Origin: Lachnospiraceae bacterium
GTDB taxonomy: Bacteria > Bacillota_A > Clostridia > Lachnospirales > Lachnospiraceae
Reading direction: 5' to 3'
Length of the DNA stretch: 64,000 nt
Assembly (NCBI GenBank): GCA_017620345.1
Contig: JAFZQP010000111.1
Coordinates: 1 to 64,000 of the forward strand
Part shown: piece after piece, positions 27,937 through 37,906 of the stretch
Layout: every line of letters begins with the position of its first letter
Numbering within the stretch: the stretch's first letter is position 1
Notes under the pieces: model-generated
Databases searched by the model: none
Told to the model about the DNA's origin: nothing
The model's input: only the letters and a program-made list of their open reading frames with translations
Position numbers and translations under genes: made by a program

Positions 27937-29357
27937 TTCTTCTCCCACTTTGTTCCTTCCCTTGTATCGGTAAGCACGATCCCTTCATCCAAAAGCTGTG
28001 CTCTTATCTCATCCGCAAGCGCGAAGTTCTTTTCTTTCTTTGCATTGGCACGCTCCTGAATCTTTGCTTCAACGTAAGCGACCAGTTCGGCGTCTTCCGG
28101 TCCACTTGCATTCTCAACGGTATCCTGACCCGGAGTCTTCGGATCAAAGAGTTTTAATCCAAGTACACGGTCAAAGTCCGCGATGACCGCACGCTTTGTC
28201 GCACCGCTCAGGTCGGTTTTTAACACATCATATACAAGCGTAAGTCCCATTGCGGTATTAACGTCATTACCCACAACTTCGGCAAACTTATCATGCCACT
28301 CCTTAACGGCGGATTCATCAACGACTCCCTCATCCGCTATCTGTGATATTCTGTTCTTAAGCTTTTTATATGTCTGAACGGCCTGGTCAAGTGCCTCATA
28401 GGAAAAAACAAGCGGCTTGCGGTAATGGCTCTGCAACGTAAAGAAACGGTACACGATAGGATCGTATCCTTTTTCCTCAAGTAAAGACACGGTCAGGAAT
28501 TCTCCCTTTGACTTACTCATCTTGCCTGTCTCATCGTTTAAGTGATGCACATGGAACCAGTAATTGCACCATTTGTGCCCCAGATACGATTCGGACTGTG
28601 CTATCTCATTCGTATGATGCGGGAACATATTGTCCACGCCGCCGCAATGGATATCCATGTATTCTCCGAGATGCTTCATGCTGATGCATGAACATTCGAT
28701 ATGCCATCCGGGGTATCCGACTCCCCACGGGCTGTCCCACTTAAGGGCCTGATCTTCAAACTTCGACTTGGTAAACCAGAGGACAAAATCATTCTTGTTG
28801 CGTTTATTCTCATCCTCGGTAACATCGTCTCTTACCCCAACCATGAGCTCTTCTTCGTTCTGATTTCCGAACACGTAGTAATTATCCAGTTTTGATGTAT
28901 CAAAGTATACATTTTCACCGGCTTTATAAGCATATCCCTTTTCAAGCAGGACCTCGATCATATGGATGAACTCGGAAATACAGTTTGTTGCAGGTTCAAC
29001 CACGTCAGGTGTCTTGATGTTCAGCTTGGCACAATCCGCAAAAAATGCATCCGTGTAGAACTTTGCGATCTCCATGACTGTCTTGTGCTCACGCTTTGCA
29101 CCCTTAAGCATCTTGTCTTCGCCTGTATCGGCATCGGATGACAGATGTCCGACATCGGTTATGTTCATGACACGTGTGACATCATATCCCGAAAACCTCA
29201 GAAGCTTTTCAAGCACATCCTCCATAAGATAACTTCGAAGATTCCCGATATGCGCAAAATGGTACACGGTAGGACCACACGTGTACATCTTAACCTTTCC
29301 TTCTTCATTCGGTACAAATTCTTCAACCCTTTTGGTAAGGGAATTATATAATTTCAT
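27933..29357 (-). CDS. cysS: Cysteinyl-tRNA synthetase
   Basis: Class I aminoacyl-tRNA synthetase, 474 residues. Zn ligand Cys and the HIGH-like motif are in MYTCGPTVYHFAHIGNLRSY, the second zinc region in WHIECSCISM, and the KMSKS motif reads GKMSKSKGEFL. The leader has GGGAGAGG before the ATG and a TATAAT at 29402-29407, so it heads the cysS-mrnC unit. Confidence 0.96.
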   Translation of the reverse strand: MKLYNSLTKRVEEFVPNEEGKVKMYTCGPTVYHFAHIGNLRSYLMEDVLEKLLRFSGYDVTRVMNITDVGHLSSDADTGEDKMLKGAKREHKTVMEIAKFYTDAFFADCAKLNIKTPDVVEPATNCISEFIHMIEVLLEKGYAYKAGENVYFDTSKLDNYYVFGNQNEEELMVGVRDDVTEDENKRNKNDFVLWFTKSKFEDQALKWDSPWGVGYPGWHIECSCISMKHLGEYMDIHCGGVDNMFPHHTNEIAQSESYLGHKWCNYWFHVHHLNDETGKMSKSKGEFLTVSLLEEKGYDPIVYRFFTLQSHYRKPLVFSYEALDQAVQTYKKLKNRISQIADEGVVDESAVKEWHDKFAEVVGNDVNTAMGLTLVYDVLKTDLSGATKRAVIADFDRVLGLKLFDPKTPGQDTVENASGPEDAELVAYVEAKIQERANAKKEKNFALADEIRAQLLDEGIVLTDTREGTKWEKK

Positions 29358-29430
29358 TCCTAGACCTCTCCCTTGTTTCTTATTACGTTCCGGCTTAACT
29401 GATTATACAATAAACGCCCCAAAGTCGCTA

Positions 29431-31620
29431 CTAATCTATCTTGTAATATATCCTTGCTCCCACCAGCATTAATGACGCGATCCACAAGCCAAAAGAGACC
29501 GAACATGCAAATGTCATGAACTTCGGGACGTGATACCACATCCTGACTATCGCAGGTGCATCTGTCTTTTCCAGGTATACACGCGTTCTGTTGTGATCAC
29601 CCTTTACGACTTCTACAGGCTCCGACATCTTATCCACAGCTATGTAACCGTTGTAATAGAATCTCGGAAATTCCACGTAAGATCCCTCTTTTTTGTTAGT
29701 ATACGCATAATACACATAAGTTCCTCTGCGCTCGTAGTCAAGTGAAGTTACAGCATCCTCATCGGAAACAAATCCCGTGTCCGTTGAATACCACTCTGTT
29801 TTGGTCCCTGCCGGGAGATAATCTTCATACGTACTTTCAATCTCCCCTATCACCGGATCATAATACAGCACTTCACTGTTCTTAACAAAATATGAATAAT
29901 ATCCTGTCACGGTACTTATCACACACAACCCGAATATAACAAATGCAGACAAACCGACCGTTCTGCTGTGGTACGATCTTCTTCCCGGCTTTGATACGAC
30001 AACTGTATCAAGCAGCCCTCCGATTGAAAAAGCAAGAAATGCATCTGCCGGTGAAAGGAATCTGTGTGAACTTTGTATCATATTAGCATAATATTTTACG
30101 GCCGGTATATTGACCAGAAGCTTCCATGGGAAAATAACCGTAGACATAAGAACAAGTATGATCCCACAAATAAGAACGGGAATGAAATACTCGTCAGCGA
30201 TCAGATCATATCTCTTCCTTACAAGAACTATGATCACTGCGGATATCGCTATCAACATCAATGCGATTGAATATATCCATCTTCTGTCCGCCAAACCGTA
30301 TTCCTTTGGCCACAACGTATCCAAAAGGCTCTTCCACTGAAGGTTTTCCTGTCCCCAATCCGAAAAATAAAAATTGGCAAAACAGACACCTACTCCCAAT
30401 ACAAGTCCCGTAAACAGTATGATCGCTCTGTAAATGGAGTGACGTATATGCGGATCTGCAAATTTTTTCAGGTTAAACAGGGCAAGGATCAATATTGCGA
30501 TACAGATGATCGTGGCCGACATGACATGACAATTAAACACCCCGGCCACTCCGTACGCAAGTAAATACCATTTTTTGCGGTTTCTGTAAAAAACCTCAAT
30601 AATACCTGCGACAACAAGCGGATAAAAAATCTCTGCCAGAACAGCGCCTCCTATCCTGCCGGCACTGAGCATATCTATCAGATGCGTATTGTCGAAGCAT
30701 ATCACAATCATGACTATGATTATCTGCCATTCCCGTTTAAATATGGTGCGGGCACTTGCCAAAGCCACAACAGTCGATATGCATATCGTCAGGAACATGA
30801 AGATCTTACAAGCGGCAAGCTGTGAAGCCCCCAGCAATCTGAATATCGCGGGAATATACAGAAACATATTAGGATACAACACTCCCAACTGTCCATATGA
30901 ATTGTTCCATTCGGGATATATGACAACGGGAAACTGTCCATCAAGCAATCCATAATAGATTCCTTCAATACGCATCATATGTCCTCTTGTATCGACTCCC
31001 AGATGCAGGTCACCCTGCAGGAAGAACGGAACCGCCTGGAATATAACGATCAACACGGCAATTACAAGCGAGATCTTATGTGTACTGTGTATATAAAAAT
31101 ACATACCCGCCCAAATGCATGGTATTAAAAGCAATACCAGAACACCCTTTATCAAGGCATCATAATACAAAGGTTTATCTGAAACAATAGTGATATTGGC
31201 AAGGTGGAGAGTTGCTCCGGCCGGATATGTGAATTCAATACTGCCCCTGTCAGTTCCCGAATTAAGTTCAAAGGCGTAACTTGCCACCAACGGATCCGGA
31301 TAGGCCATAGGAAGCGTCTCCGACTTGGAAATGTCATTATCAAGAAATATCTCTATTTTTGACGGTTCCGTGGACTCATAGCCTATCATTATTTTATAAT
31401 TACCCTTTCTCAGTGACAAACCCCTGAGACTGTAATACCCGGTACCATCCGGATCGGTTTTCTGTTGTATGGCTCTGAAATCAACATCGTAAACATTTGA
31501 TCCCTTAAGATGTGATATCGACAATAAGCCACCTGATATACAGGCGGCTGTAAGTATGATACATATGATCCAGTGAATCCTGTTAAAATCCCTGAATATT
31601 CTTTTTACCAGTCTTATCAT
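29431..31620 (-). CDS. Large polytopic membrane protein, glycosyltransferase/YfhO-like
   Basis: A 729-residue protein with an N-terminal TM, an extracytoplasmic beta-rich region (about 40-150), about twelve TM segments, and a C-terminal soluble domain before a last TM. The first big loop has [18 protein letters not shown], the kind of Asp/His-containing loop found in GT-C type transferases, and it resembles GHDLLFHLERIEGI of the gene at 34822. Probably uses a lipid-linked sugar for surface glycan assembly; substrate unknown. It overlaps ispF by 4 nt. Confidence 0.6.
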   Translation of the reverse strand: MIRLVKRIFRDFNRIHWIICIILTAACISGGLLSISHLKGSNVYDVDFRAIQQKTDPDGTGYYSLRGLSLRKGNYKIMIGYESTEPSKIEIFLDNDISKSETLPMAYPDPLVASYAFELNSGTDRGSIEFTYPAGATLHLANITIVSDKPLYYDALIKGVLVLLLIPCIWAGMYFYIHSTHKISLVIAVLIVIFQAVPFFLQGDLHLGVDTRGHMMRIEGIYYGLLDGQFPVVIYPEWNNSYGQLGVLYPNMFLYIPAIFRLLGASQLAACKIFMFLTICISTVVALASARTIFKREWQIIIVMIVICFDNTHLIDMLSAGRIGGAVLAEIFYPLVVAGIIEVFYRNRKKWYLLAYGVAGVFNCHVMSATIICIAILILALFNLKKFADPHIRHSIYRAIILFTGLVLGVGVCFANFYFSDWGQENLQWKSLLDTLWPKEYGLADRRWIYSIALMLIAISAVIIVLVRKRYDLIADEYFIPVLICGIILVLMSTVIFPWKLLVNIPAVKYYANMIQSSHRFLSPADAFLAFSIGGLLDTVVVSKPGRRSYHSRTVGLSAFVIFGLCVISTVTGYYSYFVKNSEVLYYDPVIGEIESTYEDYLPAGTKTEWYSTDTGFVSDEDAVTSLDYERRGTYVYYAYTNKKEGSYVEFPRFYYNGYIAVDKMSEPVEVVKGDHNRTRVYLEKTDAPAIVRMWYHVPKFMTFACSVSFGLWIASLMLVGARIYYKID

Positions 31621-32168
31621 ATCTGTGGTTTTTTAGATGATCGGCACATCACGTTGCAACCGATGCACGATCCCCCACCTATAATATCATCTGCGCAGGA
31701 CAACAGACAGATCGCCTGAGAACTTATCCCTTCACCGCTTCCGGTAAATCCGAGACCCTCCTCCGTAGTAGCCTTGACATTGACCTGCGAAAGCTCGATC
31801 CCAAGTGTCTTTGCGATGTTTTCCGTCATCTCATCTATATATGGCCTCATCCTGGGTTTCTGGGCTATTATGGTCGCGTCGATATTCTCAATGATCCAAT
31901 GCTCTTCCGCAAGAAGATCTCCCACATGCGCCAGCAGTTTCATCGATGATATGCCCTTGTACCTGTCATCGTCATCCGGAAAGTGTTTTCCTATATCCCC
32001 CAATGCTGCGGCCCCAAGGAGCGCATCCATTATCGCATGAAGCAGAACATCCGCATCGGAGTGTCCGATAAGGCCAAGTTCATATGATATTTCAACACCG
32101 CCCAGGATCAGTTTTCTGTTCTCTCCCAGACGATGCACGTCATAACCCATTCCTACGCGCATAATCAT
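31617..32168 (-). CDS. ispF: 2-C-methyl-D-erythritol 2,4-cyclodiphosphate synthase IspF with Cys-rich C-terminal tail
   Basis: MEP-pathway enzyme for isoprenoids. [10 protein letters not shown] with the metal-binding Asp and His, and [21 protein letters not shown], are diagnostic. IspF usually ends near residue 157 at the segment here written [10 protein letters not shown]; this protein (183 residues) continues for about 25 residues including [12 protein letters not shown]. The tail's role is unknown. Starts at ATG 32168, or two codons later, overlapping nadE. Confidence 0.93.
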   Translation of the reverse strand: MIMRVGMGYDVHRLGENRKLILGGVEISYELGLIGHSDADVLLHAIMDALLGAAALGDIGKHFPDDDDRYKGISSMKLLAHVGDLLAEEHWIIENIDATIIAQKPRMRPYIDEMTENIAKTLGIELSQVNVKATTEEGLGFTGSGEGISSQAICLLSCADDIIGGGSCIGCNVMCRSSKKPQI

Positions 32169-32908
32169 TCATCCGCCTTTATATCTATACAAGGATCAAA
32201 ATAAGGCATCGGTTTCAGTTTGAACACGTTGTTTCGGTGTTTTCTGTCAATAAGATCCTTCGTTGCCGGATCATCTATCTCTCCCGTCCGGATATACCGG
32301 TCGAGAACCTCATACGTAAAGCCGAGGTTATCTTCATCCGTCCTGCCGCACAATCCGTCTATCGGCGTCTTGTCCACAAGCACATCGGGAAGTCCCAGCT
32401 GTCTTCCCACAGCCTTGACTTCCTGTACCGTAAGATGCGACAGTGGTGAAAAATCACCCGCCCCGTCTCCGTATCTTGTGGCATAGCCTACCCAGTCTTC
32501 GGAAAGATTACATGTATTTACAACCCTGCCGTTCATGCTCTGTGATACTGCGTAAACGGCAGCCATCCTTATCCTCGGTTGAAGATTGACCGTGCTCTGT
32601 TCCGACAGATCAAACGGAATCGCCGCCTCAAGTCCGTCTACCGCCGCTTTTATATTGACCGTATAGTTTCTGATGCCAAGATGTTCACAAAGGAGCTGTG
32701 ACATATCTATATCAGCCTGCTCGCCGTTTGGCATCAGTACTCCGATAACACGGTCTTTTCCGAGTGCTGTGGCACACAGTGCCGCGGCAACCGACGAATC
32801 TTTTCCGCCGGATATGCCAAGGACAGCATTGCAGTCCTTACCGTTTTCCTCGAAAAAGTCCTTTATCCATTGAACGCATTCATCTTTAGTCTTCTTTGCA
32901 TCAAACAT
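32165..32908 (-). CDS. nadE: NH3-dependent NAD+ synthetase
   Basis: Adenylates and amidates deamido-NAD. The PP-loop GISGGKDSS lies near residue 29, and [24 protein letters not shown] is the family core. No glutaminase domain is present. I favour the ATG at 32908, beginning [14 protein letters not shown]; a GTG at 32953 inside cysE is possible, as neither has a strong ribosome binding site. Confidence 0.9.
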   Translation of the reverse strand: MFDAKKTKDECVQWIKDFFEENGKDCNAVLGISGGKDSSVAAALCATALGKDRVIGVLMPNGEQADIDMSQLLCEHLGIRNYTVNIKAAVDGLEAAIPFDLSEQSTVNLQPRIRMAAVYAVSQSMNGRVVNTCNLSEDWVGYATRYGDGAGDFSPLSHLTVQEVKAVGRQLGLPDVLVDKTPIDGLCGRTDEDNLGFTYEVLDRYIRTGEIDDPATKDLIDRKHRNNVFKLKPMPYFDPCIDIKADE

Positions 32909-32924
32909 ATACAGGTTACTCTTC

Positions 32925-33593
32925 TTAATTCCCTTTTGATAATTCCCTGACACGATCTTCCAGTATCAGCAGTCTGTTTGTAAGCTCCGTGTTCTCTTTC
33001 TTCAGAGCGGTGATATCCTCCTGTACCGGATCGGGCAGGTCCACCTGATCCAGTGTCTCTCGCGGGATCACTGCATTACCTCTCTTGATGACATGGCCGG
33101 GTACCCCGACAACCGTTGAGTTCGGCGGCACCTCTTCAAGAACCACCGATCCGGCACCGATCTTGGAGCCCTCACCTATCGTAAAGGATCCCAGCACTTT
33201 TGCTCCCGCGGAGATCATAACATTATCGCACACTGTAGGATGACGTTTCCCGCTCTCTTTTCCGGTACCTCCGAGGGTAACTCCCTGATATAGCGTCACA
33301 TTGTTACCGATCTCGGCCGTCTCACCGATAACAACTCCGGAGCCGTGATCTATGAAGAATCCGTCTCCGATGACCGCTCCCGGATGTATCTCGATCCCCG
33401 TCTTCCTGGCTGCACGCTGCGAAACGAGTCTTGCAAGGAAATAGTGCTTTTTCTTATACAGTTTATGCGCCAGACGGTAACTGATCATGACCTTGAAAGA
33501 AGGATACAACAGCACCTCAAGTGCCGAGTGTATTGCGGGGTCACGCTCTTTTACAACCGATATCTCATTTTTCAATCTACTGATCAGACTCAT
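32925..33593 (-). CDS. cysE: Serine O-acetyltransferase CysE
   Basis: First step of cysteine synthesis from serine. The left-handed beta-helix transferase shows IHPGAVIGDGFFIDHGSGVVIGE (split here as GIEIHPGAVIGDG and FIDHGSGVVIGE), with the catalytic His/Asp, and GGTGKESGKRHPTV. It has 222 residues with a charged C-terminal coiled tail. There is no ribosome binding site before the ATG at 33593: a TATAAT sits exactly 7 nt upstream, which predicts a leaderless mRNA. Confidence 0.94.
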   Translation of the reverse strand: MSLISRLKNEISVVKERDPAIHSALEVLLYPSFKVMISYRLAHKLYKKKHYFLARLVSQRAARKTGIEIHPGAVIGDGFFIDHGSGVVIGETAEIGNNVTLYQGVTLGGTGKESGKRHPTVCDNVMISAGAKVLGSFTIGEGSKIGAGSVVLEEVPPNSTVVGVPGHVIKRGNAVIPRETLDQVDLPDPVQEDITALKKENTELTNRLLILEDRVRELSKGN

Positions 33594-33600
33594 AAACTGG

Positions 33601-33611
33601 ATTATACCCTA
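33601..33611 (-). promoter_or_regulatory. Predicted leaderless promoter of cysE (TAGGG-TATAAT)
   Basis: Minus-strand TAGGGTATAAT fills most of the 23-nt gap between the upstream gene and cysE. The TATAAT ends 7 nt before the ATG, which would put the transcription start on or next to the A of the start codon. No good -35 is seen, so the TAGGG part may matter. Confidence 0.5.
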
Positions 33612-33616
33612 AAATA

Positions 33617-34348
33617 TCACTCTGCGTCCACATGCGAAGAAGGACGGATTACTCCATCAAAGAACTTCTTTGACGACAGATAATAGCATTCCGTATCATG
33701 ACCGCCTTCATCCTGCCATATCAATACCAGATCCGTTTCATCTTTCAGATCCTCGGCACATATGTAAATACGTGAGTTTCCGACAAATCCGCTGTAAAAC
33801 CAGTAATAATAAAACGCATTTCCCCACTCTCCCTTAAAATCGGTCAGCGGAAAAGTATAGCGAAGCATATCATTAGCCGGTCCAAGATCCTCAAAATGAG
33901 TTTTTTGTTCATCGGGAATAATAAACCCATTCAGCGTATCATCCCTGATGACTTTGGCCCCGTTAAGTTCCAAATAAGACCACATGTTCCTTGCATGATA
34001 ATAATAATACAGCCAGTAATTTTCATATGAGTCATATCTGTCATCAACATCGTCAACGACTTCATAGGCATCATCAGGTGTATAGACGTTCTTCCCTTTA
34101 AGAAATTCTTCAAGAAATGCATCCGGGTATTCCTTGACGTCAAAAAATCCCGCCTGATACAACGTTTGACTCTTTGGATAATAGAAACGTATCATTCTGT
34201 GTATAGTCCTGAAATTGTAAACAACAAAAAAAAGGATCATTCCAACCGCATACAAAGCGAGGATGACTCCCTTTTTCTTTTTTAACACAGGAATATTAAG
34301 TAATACTATCGTTGCAAGCGTCATAACGCCCGCGATCACTATCTTCAT
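33617..34348 (-). CDS. Membrane-anchored protein of unknown function
   Basis: 243 residues: two N-terminal TM segments (about 1-20 and 28-48), then a soluble, probably extracytoplasmic domain rich in Tyr and acidic residues (for example YDSYENYWLYYYYHARN). I do not recognise the family. It sits between the tRNA pair and cysE and lacks a strong ribosome binding site (GAATAGAGT before the ATG). Confidence 0.55.
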   Translation of the reverse strand: MKIVIAGVMTLATIVLLNIPVLKKKKGVILALYAVGMILFFVVYNFRTIHRMIRFYYPKSQTLYQAGFFDVKEYPDAFLEEFLKGKNVYTPDDAYEVVDDVDDRYDSYENYWLYYYYHARNMWSYLELNGAKVIRDDTLNGFIIPDEQKTHFEDLGPANDMLRYTFPLTDFKGEWGNAFYYYWFYSGFVGNSRIYICAEDLKDETDLVLIWQDEGGHDTECYYLSSKKFFDGVIRPSSHVDAE

Positions 34349-34399
34349 ACTCTATTCTTGATCATATACGTATCATTAATATCATTGTTTATAAAAAAA

Positions 34400-34473
34400 T
34401 AGCGAGGAAGAGACTTGAACTCTTAACCTCCCGGGTATGAACCGGACGCTCTAGCCAGTTGAGCCACCTCGCC
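34400..34473 (-). tRNA. tRNA-Met (CAT), elongator type
   Basis: 74-nt cloverleaf starting GGCGAGG and ending CCTCGCTA: G1-U72 as in Firmicute elongator tRNA-Met, D arm GCTC/GAGC, anticodon loop TTCATAC, T arm AAGAG TTCAAGT CTCTT. CCA is not encoded. Seven T residues follow directly and may end transcription. A tRNA-Ile with modified CAT is a less likely reading. Confidence 0.9.
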
Positions 34474-34477
34474 ATAT

Positions 34478-34612
34478 GCAGATAGAAGGGGCCCGATTCA
34501 CGTAGTGAATTGGGAAGAGTTCTGTCTGCACCGCGAGCGCCCACAACATCGCTTTGCGATGTCGCCGTGACTCGATTGCTTCGCAATCAAGTCATTAAAT
34601 GGGCGAGCGTCC
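34478..34612 (+). repeat. Structured intergenic repeat, copy B
   Basis: A 135-bp element between tRNA-Met and tRNA-Val with the same order of parts as copies A and C: GCAGATAG pairing with CTGTCTGC around a hairpin (GATTCACGTAGTGAATT), box CACCGCGAG, then CGCCCA pairing with TGGGCG around two small hairpins, and the end box CGAGCGTCC. It is longer than the other copies because its second arm holds an extra hairpin block. Confidence 0.8.
34545..34595 (+). repeat. 51-bp direct repeat unit 1 (two-hairpin block)
   Basis: Holds ACATCGC-TTT-GCGATGT and GACTCGATTGCTTCGCAATC hairpins joined by CGCCGT. The same 51 bp recurs at 34647 with three base changes, two of which exchange a base pair inside one hairpin stem. 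Confidence 0.85.
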
Positions 34613-34646
34613 TTTCGGAACTCTTATCTTCTTCTGATCTACTACC

Positions 34647-34697
34647 AACATCGCTTCGCGATGTCGCCGTGACTCGATTCCTTCGGAATCAAGTCAT
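34647..34697 (+). repeat. 51-bp direct repeat unit 2 (two-hairpin block)
   Basis: Second copy of the block at 34545, 48 of 51 bases identical. The hairpin GATTCCTTCGGAATC differs from GATTGCTTCGCAATC by a G-C to C-G swap that keeps the stem. It ends directly against the 3' end of tRNA-Val. Confidence 0.85.
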
Positions 34698-34698
34698 A

Positions 34699-34771
34699 TG
34701 GGACCTATAGGGCTCGAACCTATGACCCTCTGCTTGTAAGGCAGATGCTCTCCCAGCTGAGCTAAGATCCC
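34699..34771 (-). tRNA. tRNA-Val (TAC)
   Basis: 73-nt cloverleaf: acceptor GGGATCT/AGGTCCC, D arm GCTC/GAGC, anticodon stem TCTGC/GCAGA with loop CTTACAA (anticodon TAC), T arm ATAGG TTCGAGC CCTAT, discriminator A. CCA is not encoded. It is upstream of tRNA-Met on the same strand. Confidence 0.95.
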
Positions 34772-34821
34772 TTTGTTCCATAGCAGAACATTTGAAATTA
34801 TAAAGACAGATGCGTCTTTTG

Positions 34822-36528
34822 TCAAGAGGTTTTAGTACGCTTACCGAACAGAAATACAAGGCACAGCACCCCGGTAAGAAGAGAGATCCATTCGGCGATC
34901 TTCCATGAAAGCGGTTCAGCCCAAAACACATGCACGATGCCCGAATAATTTCCCGGAAGAAGAATACCCACCGTCCGGTTGCTTCCCTCATGTATTTCAA
35001 ACTTCTGTGACGGATCCGCCGTGTCCTCTGCATGATAATACATATAGTTAAACACAGGCAGCTGGATCCACCCGTATTCGGGACCGGTAACGCAGGCGAT
35101 CCTAAAATCATTGCTATCCCGCGACACTACCTCCATATCAAGAAGCCCTTCCGTAATATATCCCGTCGCAAGATCATCCACGGTGGAATTCTCCAGTCGA
35201 AAATCCATCGCATAATATCTCCACTCTCCCAGATCCTCGGTAGTCATATAGTCGGCTCTCTTTTCATAAGTCCGGCTGTGAATACATATCTGGACACAGT
35301 TAAAAACACATAAAACAGTCAGGGCACAGGCCAGGCCCCTCGTGACCGAAGTCTTAGGCACAGCGCTTGCCAGATCCTGCATAAGCAGCGACAGGAAGAC
35401 GATCGCAAAAGCAAGGTAGCGCATTGGAAACTCGATCGCTGTAAGTATACCTCCGAAAAACGGGATATTGTCTTCTATAAAGTTCCATGGGAATATACGT
35501 GAAGACATCAAAAGCAGTATAACGGATGCCGTCATTTCGAAAACGATCCTTTTATGATGTGCAAAATATATCTTTTTGACCAGGCTGAATATGCAATATA
35601 CCACAGCTCCGATAAGTGCGAGCATCAGAGCCGGCCCCGGTGTTCTCTGGATCTGATCATGTCTGTTATGGAAAGGATCACAGATAAAGTCAAACAGATC
35701 TCTGAATCTTATACCCTCAGCCTGTATATTGTTCTTTCCCTTGAGTGCAAAAGCTATCTCGCCGTTAAAGAAAAAATCAAGAAAAGGCAGTGTAAAGAAA
35801 ACCGAAAGCAGCAAAGTCAGCACTCCCGATACAACGATATTCAGAAATCTCTTCAGCCTGTCTCCTTTTTTACAAAAGATAAACAGGCTTACGGGGCCAA
35901 ACAGGACCAGTACCACAAGCATCATACTGGTCGTGAGAGTATGCGAGCATATGACTGATACAAACGCGAACGCCAGAACTATGGAATACTTCCATCTCCT
36001 GTTTTCGTTCTCTTCGGTAAGGATCAGATGTATACATGCCGCAACGGCAGGAAAGAACGCTATGGCAAGCGTTTCCCCTATGGCAGATCTGACATACACA
36101 TCAACAAGCCTGTATGAAGCCGTTGTATATACCATCGTGGCCAGGACAGGAGCCCATCCTTTATTAAATGTCCTGAAAGAATAATACGATATCAAAACTG
36201 TCATGGTATTGACACATACCATGAACAGCCTGAACGCCGTGATGACGGGAAATCCCATCTTTCTGAAGACAGCACCTATGTATAGAAAAATGTCCCCATA
36301 CAGGATCGAAACAGGATATCCGTACCCGCTCAGCCATCCTGACTGCATGCGCACCGGAAGATTGGTCCATGATACATCCTGAAGTATTCCTTCTATCCTT
36401 TCCAAATGGAACAGAAGGTCATGACCCTTGGCAAGGTCCATGAACAGGACCGGCCATGATATCGCTGTTATGATAAGTATGAGCGCAAGCGCTTTCCATT
36501 TTTTCTGACTCAGATCTATCTTACCCAT
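34822..36528 (-). CDS. Polytopic membrane protein, PMT/GT-C glycosyltransferase-like
   Basis: 568 residues with about twelve TM segments. The first outer loop, DLAKGHDLLFHLERIEGI, is like that of the 729-residue protein at 29431, and a beta-rich extracytoplasmic region follows TM segments before a final TM near the C-terminus. The ATG at 36528 has GGAG 6 nt upstream and overlaps the DUF4956 gene by 8 nt, so it is part of the CotH-VTC-DUF4956 unit. Substrate unknown. Confidence 0.65.
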   Translation of the reverse strand: MGKIDLSQKKWKALALILIITAISWPVLFMDLAKGHDLLFHLERIEGILQDVSWTNLPVRMQSGWLSGYGYPVSILYGDIFLYIGAVFRKMGFPVITAFRLFMVCVNTMTVLISYYSFRTFNKGWAPVLATMVYTTASYRLVDVYVRSAIGETLAIAFFPAVAACIHLILTEENENRRWKYSIVLAFAFVSVICSHTLTTSMMLVVLVLFGPVSLFIFCKKGDRLKRFLNIVVSGVLTLLLSVFFTLPFLDFFFNGEIAFALKGKNNIQAEGIRFRDLFDFICDPFHNRHDQIQRTPGPALMLALIGAVVYCIFSLVKKIYFAHHKRIVFEMTASVILLLMSSRIFPWNFIEDNIPFFGGILTAIEFPMRYLAFAIVFLSLLMQDLASAVPKTSVTRGLACALTVLCVFNCVQICIHSRTYEKRADYMTTEDLGEWRYYAMDFRLENSTVDDLATGYITEGLLDMEVVSRDSNDFRIACVTGPEYGWIQLPVFNYMYYHAEDTADPSQKFEIHEGSNRTVGILLPGNYSGIVHVFWAEPLSWKIAEWISLLTGVLCLVFLFGKRTKTS

Positions 36529-37201
36529 GGTATTCTCCATTGTAACGAATTACGGCAACATCACTCACACCTTCGATCTGTCTGATATTCTCAGCGATAC
36601 CATCATCCTTGCCCATATCTATCTGCACGGTCATCTCAGTCTTATCACCTTTGATGATGCAGCTCTTAACAGAGTATACATACGAACTGAGCATCTCAAT
36701 AACGGAATCTTTTACAGAGGCGCCACTAAAGTGTATGACCATGACATACGCACCGCTCTTTTCCTTCGATCTGCTCATACCTATCACAAGTATGAGCATG
36801 ATCAGCATCCCGATAGCCGCAAGGATATACATGCTCGCTCCTATCGTTATTCCCTCAGTGATGGCCCAGAACAGATACATTATGTCCAAAGGTTCCTTTA
36901 TGGCTGTACGGTATCTTACTATGGATAATGCACCGACCATACCAAGAGAGATCACGATGTTTGTGCTTATTGCAAGTGTGACCATACACGTTAATACCGT
37001 CATCCCAATGAGAGTAAATGCAAAATATCTGCTGTAGACAACGCCCGCAAAGAAACGTTTGTAGATCCTGTAAATTATGTATCCGATGATCAGTGCTACA
37101 AGCATATCTATGACGATCGTCGTAAATGTGCTCAGCGATATCGACTGATCGTATACCGCCGATTCCAGTATTGATTTTTTGATTACGTCTTTTACACTCA
37201 T
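36521..37201 (-). CDS. DUF4956 family membrane protein
   Basis: 226 residues: four TM segments in the first 140 residues with the conserved region ISLGMVGALSIVRYRTAIKEP, then a cytoplasmic ferredoxin-like tail (about 150-226, ending VSDVAVIRYNGEYHG). Members commonly stand next to VTC-domain and CotH-kinase genes, as here. Function not established. AGGAGATCGAT precedes the ATG. Confidence 0.85.
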   Translation of the reverse strand: MSVKDVIKKSILESAVYDQSISLSTFTTIVIDMLVALIIGYIIYRIYKRFFAGVVYSRYFAFTLIGMTVLTCMVTLAISTNIVISLGMVGALSIVRYRTAIKEPLDIMYLFWAITEGITIGASMYILAAIGMLIMLILVIGMSRSKEKSGAYVMVIHFSGASVKDSVIEMLSSYVYSVKSCIIKGDKTEMTVQIDMGKDDGIAENIRQIEGVSDVAVIRYNGEYHG

Positions 37202-37210
37202 ATCGATCTC

Positions 37211-37906
37211 CTATCTGTATCCTCCTGCTATATCCGCACACATAACATATTTTGATGCGGATGTAAGGCATGATGTTTCCGGCAACAGTGAATGAAATAT
37301 ATCCGGAAGATACTCGTTATATTTTACTTCCATGATGAGCAGATCCTGTCCGAGAACATCATATGCGCACCCGCTGTCGGAAAAAATATCCAGATCATCA
37401 AAGACCACTCTTATATTCATGTCAAATGTGATCCTCACCCCACCATACTCGCATATGAGAGGTCTGCGGTCATAATCCACTATCACTTCCGGTCTCAGTC
37501 GATTGATCCGGCATTCGACCGCAAAATCATTTGCCACACTTTCACTTCTTTGCAATAGAAATCCCGTCTCACCGTTTATGATCATATCATATTCATTCTT
37601 TGTAAGGACAGCGGATTCTTTTCTGATGTATGAGCCCTCTTTGATCTTTTTTTCAAGACTTATGAATCCGTCATCCATATCATAGATACGTATTCTGTAC
37701 TTCCGTCTCGAAGCAACGCCGCTCAGTTTTTCCTCGTATGCCGTTTTGTACTCATCGTCAAAATAAAGGCTCCTGACGAAATATTGTCCGTTGGCGGCGT
37801 GTGTATCGATTTTTGTGAACTGCTCAAGAAGTACAAGCGCACAATCCATATCGCGTTTGTTTATCAGGTATTTCAATTCATGACGATATGATCTTTCGTT
37901 ATTCAT
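37211..37906 (-). CDS. VTC domain-containing protein (polyphosphate polymerase-like)
   Basis: 231 residues forming a triphosphate-tunnel type VTC domain: RHELKYLINKRD near the N-terminus, YFDDEY, the basic strands RRKYRIRIY and LEKKIKEGSYIRKE, and late acidic strand LLIMEVKYNEYLP. In eukaryotes the domain makes polyphosphate from ATP; bacterial members are poorly studied. The basic and acidic tunnel residues look intact. Coupled by overlap to the CotH gene upstream. Confidence 0.85.
   Translation of the reverse strand: MNNERSYRHELKYLINKRDMDCALVLLEQFTKIDTHAANGQYFVRSLYFDDEYKTAYEEKLSGVASRRKYRIRIYDMDDGFISLEKKIKEGSYIRKESAVLTKNEYDMIINGETGFLLQRSESVANDFAVECRINRLRPEVIVDYDRRPLICEYGGVRITFDMNIRVVFDDLDIFSDSGCAYDVLGQDLLIMEVKYNEYLPDIFHSLLPETSCLTSASKYVMCADIAGGYR

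Noticed and set aside
34389..34586. Open frame of 65 codons on the minus strand
   Set aside because: It covers tRNA-Met and half of repeat copy B; the reading frame is a by-product of the tRNA sequence.
34545..34697. CRISPR-like direct repeats
   Set aside because: Only two units, each made of two hairpins, with one non-spacer gap and no cas genes in the window.
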